A stretch of 42,430 nt of DNA from Spirochaetaceae bacterium UBA1306 (lineage in GTDB: Bacteria > Spirochaetota > Spirochaetia > Treponematales > Rectinemataceae): NCBI GenBank assembly GCA_002307245.1, contig DBTW01000117.1:29777-72206 (forward strand), read 5' to 3'. Shown here in pieces: positions 7,618 to 16,124 of this stretch. The translations under genes were made by a program, and so were the position numbers. Positions within the stretch are counted from its first letter, which is position 1. Every line of letters starts with the position of its first letter. Below the pieces are notes generated by a model, which saw only the letters and a program-made list of their open reading frames with translations, ran no database searches and was not told the origin of the DNA.

Positions 7618-9309
7618 CTAATCGGGCAGGAAGACCGCGAACCAACTGCCTTCGCCGACCGCGCTCGAGGCCTCTATCCGGCCGCCGTGGCGCTCGACTA
7701 TCTCCATGCAGATGGCCAGGCCCAGCCCCGAGCCCCGCTCGTTCGCCGTGCCCGAGCGGCTGCGCACCGAGCCGAGGTCGTAGAGCGAGGCCAATTGTCC
7801 CGAGTCCATGCCAATGCCCTCGTCCCGGACCTCGATCCGGGCGCCGCCCTCGACTCTCTCCGCCGACACGAACACGGCCTTCCCGGGCATCGTGAACTTC
7901 ACTGCGTTGGAGACGAGGTTGCGGATGAGGGACTTCAGCTGGTCGAGATCGGCCCGGGCCTCCAGGCCCGCGTCCACGCTCGTCGTCACGCGGATTCCCT
8001 TCTCCGCGACCGTGAGCCTGAAGAGGTCCAGGCATTCCTGGACGAGGGGAAGTACGAGGATGCGCTCCGGCCTGAAGGGTATCTCCCCGCGCTGGCTTCG
8101 CGACCAGGCGAGCAGGTTCTCGAGGAGCTGCGAGGTGTTCCACGACGCGGCGCGCAGGGCGTCTATGAATTCGCCCACCGTCTCGCTCTTCATGTCGTCA
8201 CGGTCGGTCGAGAGCGTCTCGAGCAGGTTGGCCATGCCGCCGATGGGGCCGCGTAGATCGTGGGCGATCACCGAGAAGAGCTTGTTCTTGGTCTCGTCGC
8301 TGCGCCTGAGGCGCTCGAGGTTGCCGTGTAGCTCGGCCTGGGCCGACGCGAGGACCTTTAGTGCGGACAGGAGCTGCGCCGAGACGAGGGATATCGCGGC
8401 GACCATGAAGCAGACTACGAGGCCCCGCCACCACAGGCTCGTCCTCCAGGGCTTGAGGACCTCGTCGAGCACGGCCGACACCGAGACGACGAAGTCAGGC
8501 GCGACCGAGCCGTTGTAGGCGAGGACGCGCATTGTCTTGTCCCCCGACGATCGGGTGATTATCCAGGCGCCTATCGGGTTCGCATCCATGTTCCGCTTCC
8601 AGGCCGCCGCGTCCGGGTTGATAGGCTTGCCCAGGATGCCCTCGTCGAAAGGCGAGCGGGCCAGCACGATACCGTCCTTGCGGATGACGCTGATGGAGCC
8701 ATCCGGCTTGGGCCGGATAGCCTCGTACACCTGGTCGAGCACGCGCGACTCGATCGTGACGAGGATCATGGAGATACCCGCGTTTTTGAGCGCGAGAGGA
8801 TAGGATATCGGTATGGCCCAGAGCTGAGACACCTTGCCCTGGATCGGATCGCCGATATGGAAGCCCTTGGTCCCAGGGTTTATCTGGGTCTTGTAATAGC
8901 CTCGATCCCGGACGTCGGCCAGGGTCCTGAGGTCCTTCGATGGAATGCGGAAGAGCCCACCTGTCTCGGATACGAGCTGGATATCCGCCTTCCCCTGCAT
9001 GGACGCGCGAAATGTCTCGACGAGCTTGCCGAAATCGGGATCCGTGCGAGGGTCGGCCTCCGGGTTGACCGAGAGCCAGAGATCGGCCGATTCCATGAAG
9101 AAACGCGTTCGCGCGAAGATATCGGCCGTCTCGGTCGCGACGATCTCGGCCATGCGCGACAAAGCCTCTTTTTCCTGCCTAATCCGCTCGGAGCGCTCGC
9201 GCTCGGTCTGCCAGGCCATGAGGCCGATCACGAGGAAGCAGGATAGCGCGCCGAGGCAGATCACCCCGAGGAAGATCCCGCGCGGCCCTTTCTGTTTTTC
9301 TTTGTTCAC
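7618..9309 (-). CDS. Membrane sensor histidine kinase with Cache-like sensor
   Basis: A 563-residue kinase. One transmembrane segment lies at about residues 12-31. A periplasmic region of ~240 residues follows, with double-Cache-type features (RGYYKTQINPGTKGFHIGDPI, SISVIRKDGIVLARS). A second transmembrane segment is near 285-310. HisKA contains FSVIAHDLRGPIGGM, and HATPase_c contains DEGIGMDSGQ and GSGLGLAICMEIVERHGG. Cache kinases usually sense small organic ligands. No cognate response regulator is adjacent. The start codon is GTG with no Shine-Dalgarno; a TATACT hexamer lies 6 bases upstream, consistent with a leaderless mRNA. Confidence 0.9.
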   Translation of the reverse strand: MNKEKQKGPRGIFLGVICLGALSCFLVIGLMAWQTERERSERIRQEKEALSRMAEIVATETADIFARTRFFMESADLWLSVNPEADPRTDPDFGKLVETFRASMQGKADIQLVSETGGLFRIPSKDLRTLADVRDRGYYKTQINPGTKGFHIGDPIQGKVSQLWAIPISYPLALKNAGISMILVTIESRVLDQVYEAIRPKPDGSISVIRKDGIVLARSPFDEGILGKPINPDAAAWKRNMDANPIGAWIITRSSGDKTMRVLAYNGSVAPDFVVSVSAVLDEVLKPWRTSLWWRGLVVCFMVAAISLVSAQLLSALKVLASAQAELHGNLERLRRSDETKNKLFSVIAHDLRGPIGGMANLLETLSTDRDDMKSETVGEFIDALRAASWNTSQLLENLLAWSRSQRGEIPFRPERILVLPLVQECLDLFRLTVAEKGIRVTTSVDAGLEARADLDQLKSLIRNLVSNAVKFTMPGKAVFVSAERVEGGARIEVRDEGIGMDSGQLASLYDLGSVRSRSGTANERGSGLGLAICMEIVERHGGRIEASSAVGEGSWFAVFLPD

Positions 9310-9315
9310 GTCGGA

Positions 9316-9344
9316 AGTATATGAGAGCCGCGAGAGCTGCGCAA
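9316..9344 (-). promoter_or_regulatory. Predicted promoter of the Cache kinase
   Basis: On the minus strand TTGCGC (9344-9339) and TATACT (9321-9316) are 17 bases apart. The -10 ends 6 bases before GTG 9309. The -35 is weak. The 81-base gap also holds the palindrome GCCCGCGCGGGC near 9373. Confidence 0.35.
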
Positions 9345-9390
9345 TAATGCCTGCGTTATGCGGCCAAGCCCGCGCGGGCGAACGGAGTCC

Positions 9391-11280
9391 TCAGCGCAGG
9401 GCTCTGAGGGCGTTGAGAATCGCCAATATCGCGACTCCTACGTCCGCGATCACCGCCTCCCACATCACGGCTATGCCCATCGCCCCGAGGACGAGGAAGA
9501 CGGCCTTTGTCGCCAGGCATAGGGCGATGCCTTGGAATACGACCACGCGGGTATGTCTGGCGCGGCGGATGGCCTCCGGCAGCCGAGAGGGCTCGTCGGT
9601 CATGAGGACTAGATCGGCGCCCTCCACGGCCGCGTCGGAGCCGGCGCCCATCGCGACGCCCACGTCGGCCCGGGCCAGCGAGGGCGCGTCATTCACGCCG
9701 TCGCCGACGAAGATTGTCGCGCCCCTGGCCGCCCTAGTCTCGGCCACGAGGCCCGCGAGCCGCTCGAGCTTGTCCTCGGGCAGGAGCGCGGCCGCCAACT
9801 CCGTGATGCCCAGCGCCTTGGCCACGGGCTCGGCCGAGGCCGCGCAATCGCCCGTCAGCATCACCGTACGCGTGATCCCGAGGGCGGCGAGCTCGGCTAT
9901 CGTCCGCGCGGAGTCCGCCTTGGGCTCGTCGACCACCGTCACGCGCCCGGCGAGCTGCCCGTCCACCGCCACGTTGACCGTCGTGCCCTCGGCCTCGCAG
10001 CGGTCGTGGGGCACCTTTTCGAGGTGAAGTAGCCGGTCGTTACCGGCAGCCACGAGCCGCCCGCCGACATAGGCCAGGACGCCGGCGCCCGGCCGCTCGA
10101 CTATGCCCGAGGCCGCGTCCTCCGCCCCGATCGAGAGGCCCCGCGCCGCGGCTTCCCTCCGGATGGACGCGGCGATCGGGTGCCGGGACCGGGACTCGGC
10201 TGCCGCGGCCAGGGCGAGCACCTCGTCCTCGGCGAAGCCGGGCTCGGTCTCGATCGAGGCGACGCGGAAATTCCCCGCGGTCAGCGTGCCCGTCTTGTCG
10301 AACACGACCGTGCGGGCCTTCGCGAGGCCGTCGAGGACCTCGGCGCCCCGCACGAGGATGCCGCGCTTCGCGGCTCCGCCCATGCCGCAGAAGTAGCCCA
10401 GGGGCACGCTGACCACGAGGGCGCAGGGGCAGGAGATGACGAGCAGGACCAGGGCGCGGTAGGCCCAGTCCGACAGTGCCTGGCCCGGCACGAGAAGGGG
10501 CGGGAGGAAGGCTATGGCGGCGGCGAGGCCGACCACGATCGGCGTGTAGACGGCGGTGAAGCGAGTGACCAGGCGGGCCGCCTTGGCCTTCGATTTGACC
10601 GCCTCCTCGACGAGCTCCACGATGCGCGCGGCGGCCGATCGGCCCTCGGTCTTCCGGGCTATCGCGGTGATGGAGCCGTCGATCGCGACGCAGCCCGCGA
10701 GAACCTCGTCGCCGGGGCCGACGCGGCGGGGCAGGGACTCGCCCGTGAGGGAGGACGCATCGACGAAGCACTCGCCCTCTACTACCTCTCCGTCGAGGGG
10801 GACCCACTCGCCGGGCATGACCATGTACTCGTCGCCCTCGGCCGCCTCCCCGGGATCGACGGTCACCCAGGCCCCGGCCCTTCTCAGCCGAGCCATGCTC
10901 GGCCTCCGCGCGAGCAGCTCGCGCACCGAGGAGCGGCTGCGCTCGCTCGCCTTTTCCTGGAGGGCCTCCCCGATCTTGTAGAAGACCATGACACCCAGGG
11001 CCTCCTCGTACCGGCCTATGGCTATCGCGCCCAAGGTGGCCACCGACATGAGGAAGAGTTCGTCGAACACGCGGCCGCGCGCGATGTTCCTCGCCGCGCC
11101 CAGGAGCACGTCGCGCCCGGCGAGGAGGTAGGCGAGGACAAAGGCTAGGTCGGGAGCGAAGGCCGGGAGCCAGGCGGGGCTCAAGGCGGCTCCGGGCCGC
11201 ATCGATAGGCCCAGGACAAAGGCCGCCGCGGCGGCCCCGAGGAAGGCGAGCTCGCGGCGGAGGGAGAAGCGAGCTTCCAT
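9391..11280 (-). CDS. P1B-type heavy-metal transporting ATPase (Cd/Zn/Pb class)
   Basis: A 629-residue membrane pump that exports divalent soft-metal ions using ATP. It has the CPC metal-translocation motif (SCPCALVVSVPLG), the phosphorylation loop DKTGTLTAG, the HP motif of P1B pumps (SRHPIAASI), a TGES-type actuator (SLTGESLPR) and the hinge GDGVNDAPSLA. The N-terminal cytoplasmic metal-binding domain common in ZntA/CadA is absent: the protein begins with ~10 residues before the first membrane helix. The ATG follows the ArsR stop by 1 base, so the two form an operon. CPC plus an ArsR with a Cys sensor motif argues for Cd/Zn/Pb rather than Cu. Confidence 0.93.
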   Translation of the reverse strand: MEARFSLRRELAFLGAAAAAFVLGLSMRPGAALSPAWLPAFAPDLAFVLAYLLAGRDVLLGAARNIARGRVFDELFLMSVATLGAIAIGRYEEALGVMVFYKIGEALQEKASERSRSSVRELLARRPSMARLRRAGAWVTVDPGEAAEGDEYMVMPGEWVPLDGEVVEGECFVDASSLTGESLPRRVGPGDEVLAGCVAIDGSITAIARKTEGRSAAARIVELVEEAVKSKAKAARLVTRFTAVYTPIVVGLAAAIAFLPPLLVPGQALSDWAYRALVLLVISCPCALVVSVPLGYFCGMGGAAKRGILVRGAEVLDGLAKARTVVFDKTGTLTAGNFRVASIETEPGFAEDEVLALAAAAESRSRHPIAASIRREAAARGLSIGAEDAASGIVERPGAGVLAYVGGRLVAAGNDRLLHLEKVPHDRCEAEGTTVNVAVDGQLAGRVTVVDEPKADSARTIAELAALGITRTVMLTGDCAASAEPVAKALGITELAAALLPEDKLERLAGLVAETRAARGATIFVGDGVNDAPSLARADVGVAMGAGSDAAVEGADLVLMTDEPSRLPEAIRRARHTRVVVFQGIALCLATKAVFLVLGAMGIAVMWEAVIADVGVAILAILNALRALR

Positions 11281-11281
11281 G

Positions 11282-11692
11282 TTAGGCCTCGCCTCGGGCG
11301 CGCTCGGACGCGTGCTCCTTGCCCATCTTGAGGAGGGTCGTCACGTGGTCGTCCGCGAGGCGGTAGTAGACCGTCTTGCCTTCCCTTCTGTAGGCCACGA
11401 GGCCGGCCGCGCGCAGGACTGCGAGCTGATGGCTCACCGCGGATTGGGTCATCCCGAGCACCGCGCCGATATCGCAGACGCAAAGCTCCCCGACGGAGAG
11501 GGCGCCCAGGATGCGGAGTCGTGTCGCGTCCGAGAAGACCTTGAAAAGTTCGCCGAGGGCGGCTAGGAGCCTCGGCTCTATGGCGGCGGAACGGGCCGCT
11601 TCGACGCACTCGGGATGCACTATATAGCAGGAACAATCGGCGAGGTCCTTTGCCGTATTGCGCGAATCGGATGCCCTGGCTTCCTCGATCAT
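11282..11692 (-). CDS. ArsR/SmtB-family metal-responsive repressor
   Basis: A 136-residue winged-helix repressor that should release DNA when metal binds and so de-repress the adjacent efflux ATPase. The alpha-helix motif ELCVCD holds the two Cys used as metal ligands in CadC/CmtR/ArsR-type sensors. The recognition helix is MTQSAVSHQLAVLR. Extra N-terminal Cys (CSCYIVHPEC) could complete a CadC-like thiolate site for Cd or Pb. I chose ATG 11692 because GGGAG sits 6 bases upstream; an in-frame ATG 27 bases earlier has no ribosome site. A promoter with tandem GAAC repeats lies just upstream. Confidence 0.92.
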   Translation of the reverse strand: MIEEARASDSRNTAKDLADCSCYIVHPECVEAARSAAIEPRLLAALGELFKVFSDATRLRILGALSVGELCVCDIGAVLGMTQSAVSHQLAVLRAAGLVAYRREGKTVYYRLADDHVTTLLKMGKEHASERARGEA

Positions 11693-11705
11693 CGTATGCT
11701 CCCAT

Positions 11706-11761
11706 GAATGAGTGAACATATGAACAAACGAACATATATAGAATTTCTTTCAAGATGTCAA
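11706..11761 (-). promoter_or_regulatory. Promoter and candidate operator of the arsR-ATPase operon
   Basis: On the minus strand TTGACA (11761-11756) and TATATG (11738-11733) are 17 bases apart. Overlapping the -10 and start site, the plus strand reads three contiguous 8-mers GAACATAT, GAACAAAC, GAACATAT (11714-11737), preceded by a weaker GAATGAGT (11706-11713). These are the best operator candidates for the ArsR repressor. The AT-rich patch contrasts with its GC-rich surroundings. Confidence 0.55.
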
Positions 11762-11800
11762 TAGCTACGAATACGTCACTAACCGCGAAATACGGGCGCC

Positions 11801-11830
11801 TTTTCATTTTTTTTCAAAATGCAGTATGCT
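11801..11830 (+). promoter_or_regulatory. Weak candidate promoter of pyk
   Basis: TTTTCA (11801-11806) and TATGCT (11825-11830) are 18 bases apart in an AT-rich tract, about 38 bases before the pyk start codon. The match is modest. Confidence 0.3.
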
Positions 11831-11868
11831 TAAAGCAATTCATTTTTTTCCGTTCAGGAGGGCTCTTA

Positions 11869-13338
11869 ATGAACATGCTCGACAAGAGGACCAAGATCGT
11901 CGCCACGCTCGGACCGGCTTCCGACAAGCCCGAGACCCTCCTGGAACTTCTGAAGGCCGGCGTCAATGTGTTCCGCCTCAACTTCTCGCACTCGAATCCC
12001 GACGCGGCCAAAGCTACGGTCGAGCGTATCCACGCAGCCCGAGCCGCGATGAAGATGCCCGTCGCGATCATGGCCGATATCAAGGGCCCGGCCGTCCGCA
12101 TGTATGGCTACGCCAAGGCCCTGCCCATCGAGGCGGGCTGTCGCCTGAAAATCCAGTCACGACCGTCTGAGGGGCTCGAGGCCCTCGTCTCCCCCGATCC
12201 CTACACGGTCTATACCAATCTCCCCGACCTCGACAGTCTCTGCGCGATCGGCCAGCGCATCCTCCTCATGGACGGCTACTTCGCCGGCTCGGTCGTGGCC
12301 AGGGACCGCGACGAGATCACGGTCGAGATCGGCAACCCCGGGGAGCTCAGGCCCAAGGCCCACCTCACCATACCCAACGTCGACTACCCCATCCCCTTCC
12401 TCTCCGACAAGGACATCAGCGACATCACCTTCGCCGTCGAGAGCGAGGTCGAGTACATCGCCCTCTCCTTCGTCCGCAACGCCACCGACATCGAGGAGGT
12501 ACGCCGCCTCATCGGCCGCGTCCGGATCCCTTCCGGCCGCAAGCCGGCGGTCAAGCTCATCGCCAAGATCGAGAGCGCCAAGGGCCTCGCCGCGGCCGAC
12601 GAGATCGTCAAGGCCGCGGACGGCATCATGGTCGCGCGAGGCGACATGGGCGTCGAGATCGCGATCGAGACCGTGCCCATCGCCCAGAAGAAGCTCATCC
12701 GCACGGGCTACCTCGAGGCCAAGCCCGTCATCACCGCCACGCAGATGCTCGAGTCCATGATCGAGAGCCCCATGCCCACCCGCGCCGAGGCCAGCGACGT
12801 GGCCAACGCCTGCTTCGACTCCACGAGCGCGGTGATGCTCTCCGGGGAGACCGCGATAGGGCGATACCCGGTCAAGGTCGTCGAGACCATGAGCGCCATC
12901 ATCCGCGCCGTCGAGGCTGAGTTCGACTACGAGAATTTCCACGACGACCTGCCCCCGGCCGCCCGAACCGGGGAGCTCCCCTCGGTGGTTTCGTACAACG
13001 CGCTCTCCGTGGCCTACGAGGTCGGCGCCAAGGGCCTCGTCGTGCTCACCGAGACCGGCCATGCCGCCCAGCTACTCTCTCGCCTGCGGCCGCGCATGCC
13101 CATCTTCGCCTTCACCAAGGAGGAGTCAGTCTACAACCAGCTCGCGATGAACTGGGGCGTCTACCCCTTCATGCTGGCCGGCCCGGAGGAGAGCATGGAC
13201 GCCCTCGTCGCCGAGACCCTCGAGAGCTGCAAGTATGCCGGCGTCCTGCAGAAGGGCGACATCGCGGTCTTCGTCGCCGGGCTCCCGCTCTCGCGCCGGG
13301 GGACCACGAACATGATCCGGGTGGAGTCCGTGGGCTGA
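11869..13338 (+). CDS. pyk: Pyruvate kinase
   Basis: Converts phosphoenolpyruvate and ADP to pyruvate and ATP in glycolysis. The protein is 489 residues, a normal length. The N-terminus (RTKIVATLGPASD), the substrate region (FRLNFSHSN), the catalytic Lys region (KLIAKIESAKGL), the metal/PEP motif ARGDMGVEI, KPVITATQMLESM and the MLSGETAIGRYP block are intact. The C-terminal allosteric domain ends GTTNMIRVESVG. ATG 11869 has AGGAGG 7 bases upstream, so the in-frame open sequence further upstream is not coding. It is transcribed alone, divergent from arsR and convergent with the SDR gene. Confidence 0.96.
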   Translation: MNMLDKRTKIVATLGPASDKPETLLELLKAGVNVFRLNFSHSNPDAAKATVERIHAARAAMKMPVAIMADIKGPAVRMYGYAKALPIEAGCRLKIQSRPSEGLEALVSPDPYTVYTNLPDLDSLCAIGQRILLMDGYFAGSVVARDRDEITVEIGNPGELRPKAHLTIPNVDYPIPFLSDKDISDITFAVESEVEYIALSFVRNATDIEEVRRLIGRVRIPSGRKPAVKLIAKIESAKGLAAADEIVKAADGIMVARGDMGVEIAIETVPIAQKKLIRTGYLEAKPVITATQMLESMIESPMPTRAEASDVANACFDSTSAVMLSGETAIGRYPVKVVETMSAIIRAVEAEFDYENFHDDLPPAARTGELPSVVSYNALSVAYEVGAKGLVVLTETGHAAQLLSRLRPRMPIFAFTKEESVYNQLAMNWGVYPFMLAGPEESMDALVAETLESCKYAGVLQKGDIAVFVAGLPLSRRGTTNMIRVESVG

Positions 13339-13357
13339 AGTCGGGGCTCGCCGGGCC

Positions 13358-14170
13358 CTAGTCCCTCATCGCGTGGCGACGCGACATCGACGCGTAGGCC
13401 GCGGGGATGCGGCGGGAGAGGAAGAGGGCGAAGCGCAGCTTGAGAGTGAAACCGGGCTTCGGCTCCACCGACCCGCCGGCGAAGGAGCGGACTATCCTGC
13501 GCGCGACGATCGCGGGATCGACCCCGCCCTCGATGTGCGGATCGTCGCGGCCCATTGGCCGACCCGACCCGTCCAGCGCGTTGCGCGCCACTGCGGTCCT
13601 GACGTAGCCCGGGAAAGCCGTCACGACGCGCACTCCCGTCCCGGAGAGCTCCGAACGGAGATTCTGGAAGAGCCCCGCCAGGGCGTGCTTGGCGGAGGAA
13701 TAGGCCGGGCGGAGCGGTTGGCCCGCGAGGCCGACGAAGCTCGAGACGGCCACGAGGCAGCCCGACCCGCGATCGACCATGGCGGGCAGGCAGCGCCTGA
13801 CTATGTCGACCTGGGCCGAGAAATCCAGCTTCATGATCCTGTCGAAGGCCTCGGGCGAGGTCTCGAGGAATGTCGAGCGCTGGGTCATCCCGGCGTTGAG
13901 CACGATGACGTCCGGACTACCGAGGAGGCCCAGGAGCCTCGAGCAGGCGTCCGCGCGGGCCTCCCCGTCCTCGAGGTCGAAGGGCAGCAGGGCCGTCGCG
14001 GCCGCGCCTCTCGCGGAGCATTCGCGGGAGGTTTCCTCGAGGGAGGCCTCGCGCCTGCCCGAGAGGAGCAGCTCGGCGCCTCGAGAGGCCGCCTCGAGGG
14101 CGATGGCCCGCCCAATGCCCGAGGACGCCCCGGTTATCCAAACGATCTTGCCCTCAAGGCCTTTTGCCAT
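13358..14170 (-). CDS. Short-chain dehydrogenase/reductase
   Basis: A classical SDR of 270 residues. It has the NAD(P)-binding TGASSGIG motif at the N-terminus, NAG (VLNAGMT), the catalytic Ser (VAVSSFVG) and YxxxK (YSSAKHAL). An Arg two residues after the fingerprint's last Gly-Ile-Gly and SGRRE suggest NADP preference. The C-terminal tail with YASMSRRHAM is basic. The substrate is unknown. ATG 14170 has AGGAG 7 bases upstream; two upstream in-frame ATGs overlap the ygiQ-like stop and lack such a site. It follows the YgiQ-like gene by 23 bases, so the two are likely co-transcribed. Confidence 0.9.
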   Translation of the reverse strand: MAKGLEGKIVWITGASSGIGRAIALEAASRGAELLLSGRREASLEETSRECSARGAAATALLPFDLEDGEARADACSRLLGLLGSPDVIVLNAGMTQRSTFLETSPEAFDRIMKLDFSAQVDIVRRCLPAMVDRGSGCLVAVSSFVGLAGQPLRPAYSSAKHALAGLFQNLRSELSGTGVRVVTAFPGYVRTAVARNALDGSGRPMGRDDPHIEGGVDPAIVARRIVRSFAGGSVEPKPGFTLKLRFALFLSRRIPAAYASMSRRHAMRD

Positions 14171-14193
14171 GGCGGATCTCCTTCGTAGATAGC

Positions 14194-16065
14194 TCATCGG
14201 ATCAGGCACTTAGGCCCCGTGCCGATCAAGTCCCGCCTGCCCGCAGCGATCAGGGCCTCCCGGACGAGCTCGCGGTTTTCCGGCCTGTCGTATTGGAGCA
14301 GGGCGCGCTGCATGGCCCGCTCGCGATCGCCGCGGGCGACATGGACGGCGAGCCCCGTGGCGGGGTCCAGGCCGGTCCAGTACATGGCCGTCGCGAGGGT
14401 CCCGGGCGTGGGGTAGAAGTCCTGGGCCTGGTCGGGCACGAAGCGCGCGTCGCGCAGGTATTCGGCGAGCTCGATCGCCTCGGGCAATCCCGCACCCGGA
14501 TGGCTCGAGATGAAGTAGGGCACCAGGTACTGCCTCAAGCCAAGCTCGCGATTCAAGTCCGCGTAACGCTTCGCGAAGGCCTCGTATGCACCCCTTCCCG
14601 GTTTGCCCATCAGCCGGAGCACGGAGTCGGAGACATGCTCGGGCGCCACCTTCAGCTGCCCGGAGACGTGATGCTCCACGAGCTCCCGCAGGAAGCTCGA
14701 GTCGGGGTCGAGCTGGAGGAAGTCGAAGCGCAGGCCCGAGCGGATGAAGACCTTCTTGATCCCGGGCAAGGAACGCAGCGAGCGCAGAATGCCGAGGTAG
14801 TCGCCGTGGCCCGCCCGGACCTTGGAGCAGGGCTCCGGGGAAAGGCAGAGGCGATCCGGGCAGGCGCCTTTTTCGTCCGTTTTCGCGCAGGCCGATTCGC
14901 GGAAGTCCGCCGTGGGACCCCCCACGTCGTGGATATAGCCCTTGAAGCCCGGGAGCCTCGTCAGCATCGCGGCCTCGCGCAGAAGGGACTCGCGACTGCG
15001 CGAGGCGATGGCCCTGCCCTGGTGCAGCGTGATGGAGCAGAAGGAGCAGCCGCCGAAGCAGCCTCGATTGGATAGAAGCGAGAACTTCACCTCGGCCAGG
15101 GCCGGCACTCCCCCGAAGGAGTCGTACATCGGGTGCCAGGCCCGCTCGTAGGGCAGCTCGTAGACGCGGTCCAGCTCCTCGCGCGAGAGCGGCGCGGCGG
15201 GCGGCTCGAGGACGACGCAGCGAGCCTCGCTGCGCTGAAGGAGAGCCTTCGCGTAGTGATAATCTGCGTTCGCGTAACGCGCCCGAGTCGCTTCCAGGAA
15301 TGCCGACTTGGAGGCCTCGTCGGCCCCGGAGAGCGCCTCGAAGGGCGGCAGCTCGACGAAGCTGTCAGCCTCGAGCTCCGGCATGCCGGACGATGCCCAG
15401 GCCGTGCCGGGAATGCCGCGCAAGGCCGCGGCTAGAGGCGCGGCCTCCGTCTCGTGATCCCGGGCCCGACCGGCGAGTCGCCGCATTATTTCGCATAATG
15501 CACGCTCGCCCATGCCGTGGACCAGGAGATCGGCCTTCGAGTCGAGCAGGATCGGGCGCCTGACCTTGTCGGACCAATAGTCGTAATGGGCTAGGGAGCG
15601 CAAGGAAGCCTCGACCCCGCCGACGATCACCGGAACGCCCTTGTAGGCCTCTCTGGCCTTGGCCGTGTACGCGATAACCGCCCGGTCGGGCCGCGCCTGC
15701 CGCCGCTTAGCCGTGCCTGGCCCGATAGTGCCGTCGCCGCGCAGGCAGAGCTCCGGCCGGCCCCCGGGGGCGTACTCGTCCTCGGACCTGGGCTTGCGGT
15801 TGGCCGTATAGGAGGAAACCATCGAGTCGAGGGCCCCCGACGCTACGAGGAAGCAGAGTCGCGGGCGGCCTAGGAGGCGGAAGGCCTCCACGTCGTCGGG
15901 GTCCGGCCGCGCGATGATCCCGACGCGGTAGCCCTCGGCCTCGAGGAGGCGGCAGAGCAGGGCGGCGCCGAAGGAGGAGTGGTCCACGTAGGAGTCGCCC
16001 GTGACGAAGATCGCGTCGAGCTCGCCGGGCTCGAGGCTTGCGGGGAGGGCGGGGAGGAAGGGCAT
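14194..16065 (-). CDS. YgiQ-family radical SAM protein
   Basis: A 623-residue member of the YgiQ/UPF0313 family. The N-terminal domain starts with FVTGDSYVDHSSFGAALLCRLLE, the family hallmark. The radical SAM CxxxCxxC cluster motif is NRGCFGGCSFCSITLHQGR. The C-terminal region carries KVAPEHVSD and QDFYPTPGTLATAMYWTG, also diagnostic. The reaction of YgiQ is not established. The start has no Shine-Dalgarno; TATACT lies 8 bases upstream (16079-16074, minus), so a leaderless mRNA is likely. It precedes the SDR gene. Confidence 0.93.
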   Translation of the reverse strand: MPFLPALPASLEPGELDAIFVTGDSYVDHSSFGAALLCRLLEAEGYRVGIIARPDPDDVEAFRLLGRPRLCFLVASGALDSMVSSYTANRKPRSEDEYAPGGRPELCLRGDGTIGPGTAKRRQARPDRAVIAYTAKAREAYKGVPVIVGGVEASLRSLAHYDYWSDKVRRPILLDSKADLLVHGMGERALCEIMRRLAGRARDHETEAAPLAAALRGIPGTAWASSGMPELEADSFVELPPFEALSGADEASKSAFLEATRARYANADYHYAKALLQRSEARCVVLEPPAAPLSREELDRVYELPYERAWHPMYDSFGGVPALAEVKFSLLSNRGCFGGCSFCSITLHQGRAIASRSRESLLREAAMLTRLPGFKGYIHDVGGPTADFRESACAKTDEKGACPDRLCLSPEPCSKVRAGHGDYLGILRSLRSLPGIKKVFIRSGLRFDFLQLDPDSSFLRELVEHHVSGQLKVAPEHVSDSVLRLMGKPGRGAYEAFAKRYADLNRELGLRQYLVPYFISSHPGAGLPEAIELAEYLRDARFVPDQAQDFYPTPGTLATAMYWTGLDPATGLAVHVARGDRERAMQRALLQYDRPENRELVREALIAAGRRDLIGTGPKCLIR

Positions 16066-16080
16066 CGGCTATCAGTATAG

Positions 16081-16116
16081 ATCGGCGGCGGCGCCTTAGT
16101 CAGCGCCGCCGCCGAT
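16081..16116 (-). terminator. Strong hairpin between leuA and the ygiQ-like gene
   Basis: A perfect 14-base inverted repeat (16081-16094 with 16103-16116) encloses an 8-base loop, 9 bases after the leuA stop on the minus strand. There is no clear U-tract. It is placed to terminate leuA. The loop contains CTGACT on the minus strand, 18 bases from the -10 of the ygiQ-like gene. Confidence 0.55.
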
Positions 16117-16124
16117 GGGATAGC

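Noticed and set aside
11755..11868. N-terminal extension of pyruvate kinase
   Set aside because: The sequence is AT-rich promoter DNA, and AGGAGG with ATG 11869 gives the usual pyruvate kinase N-terminus.
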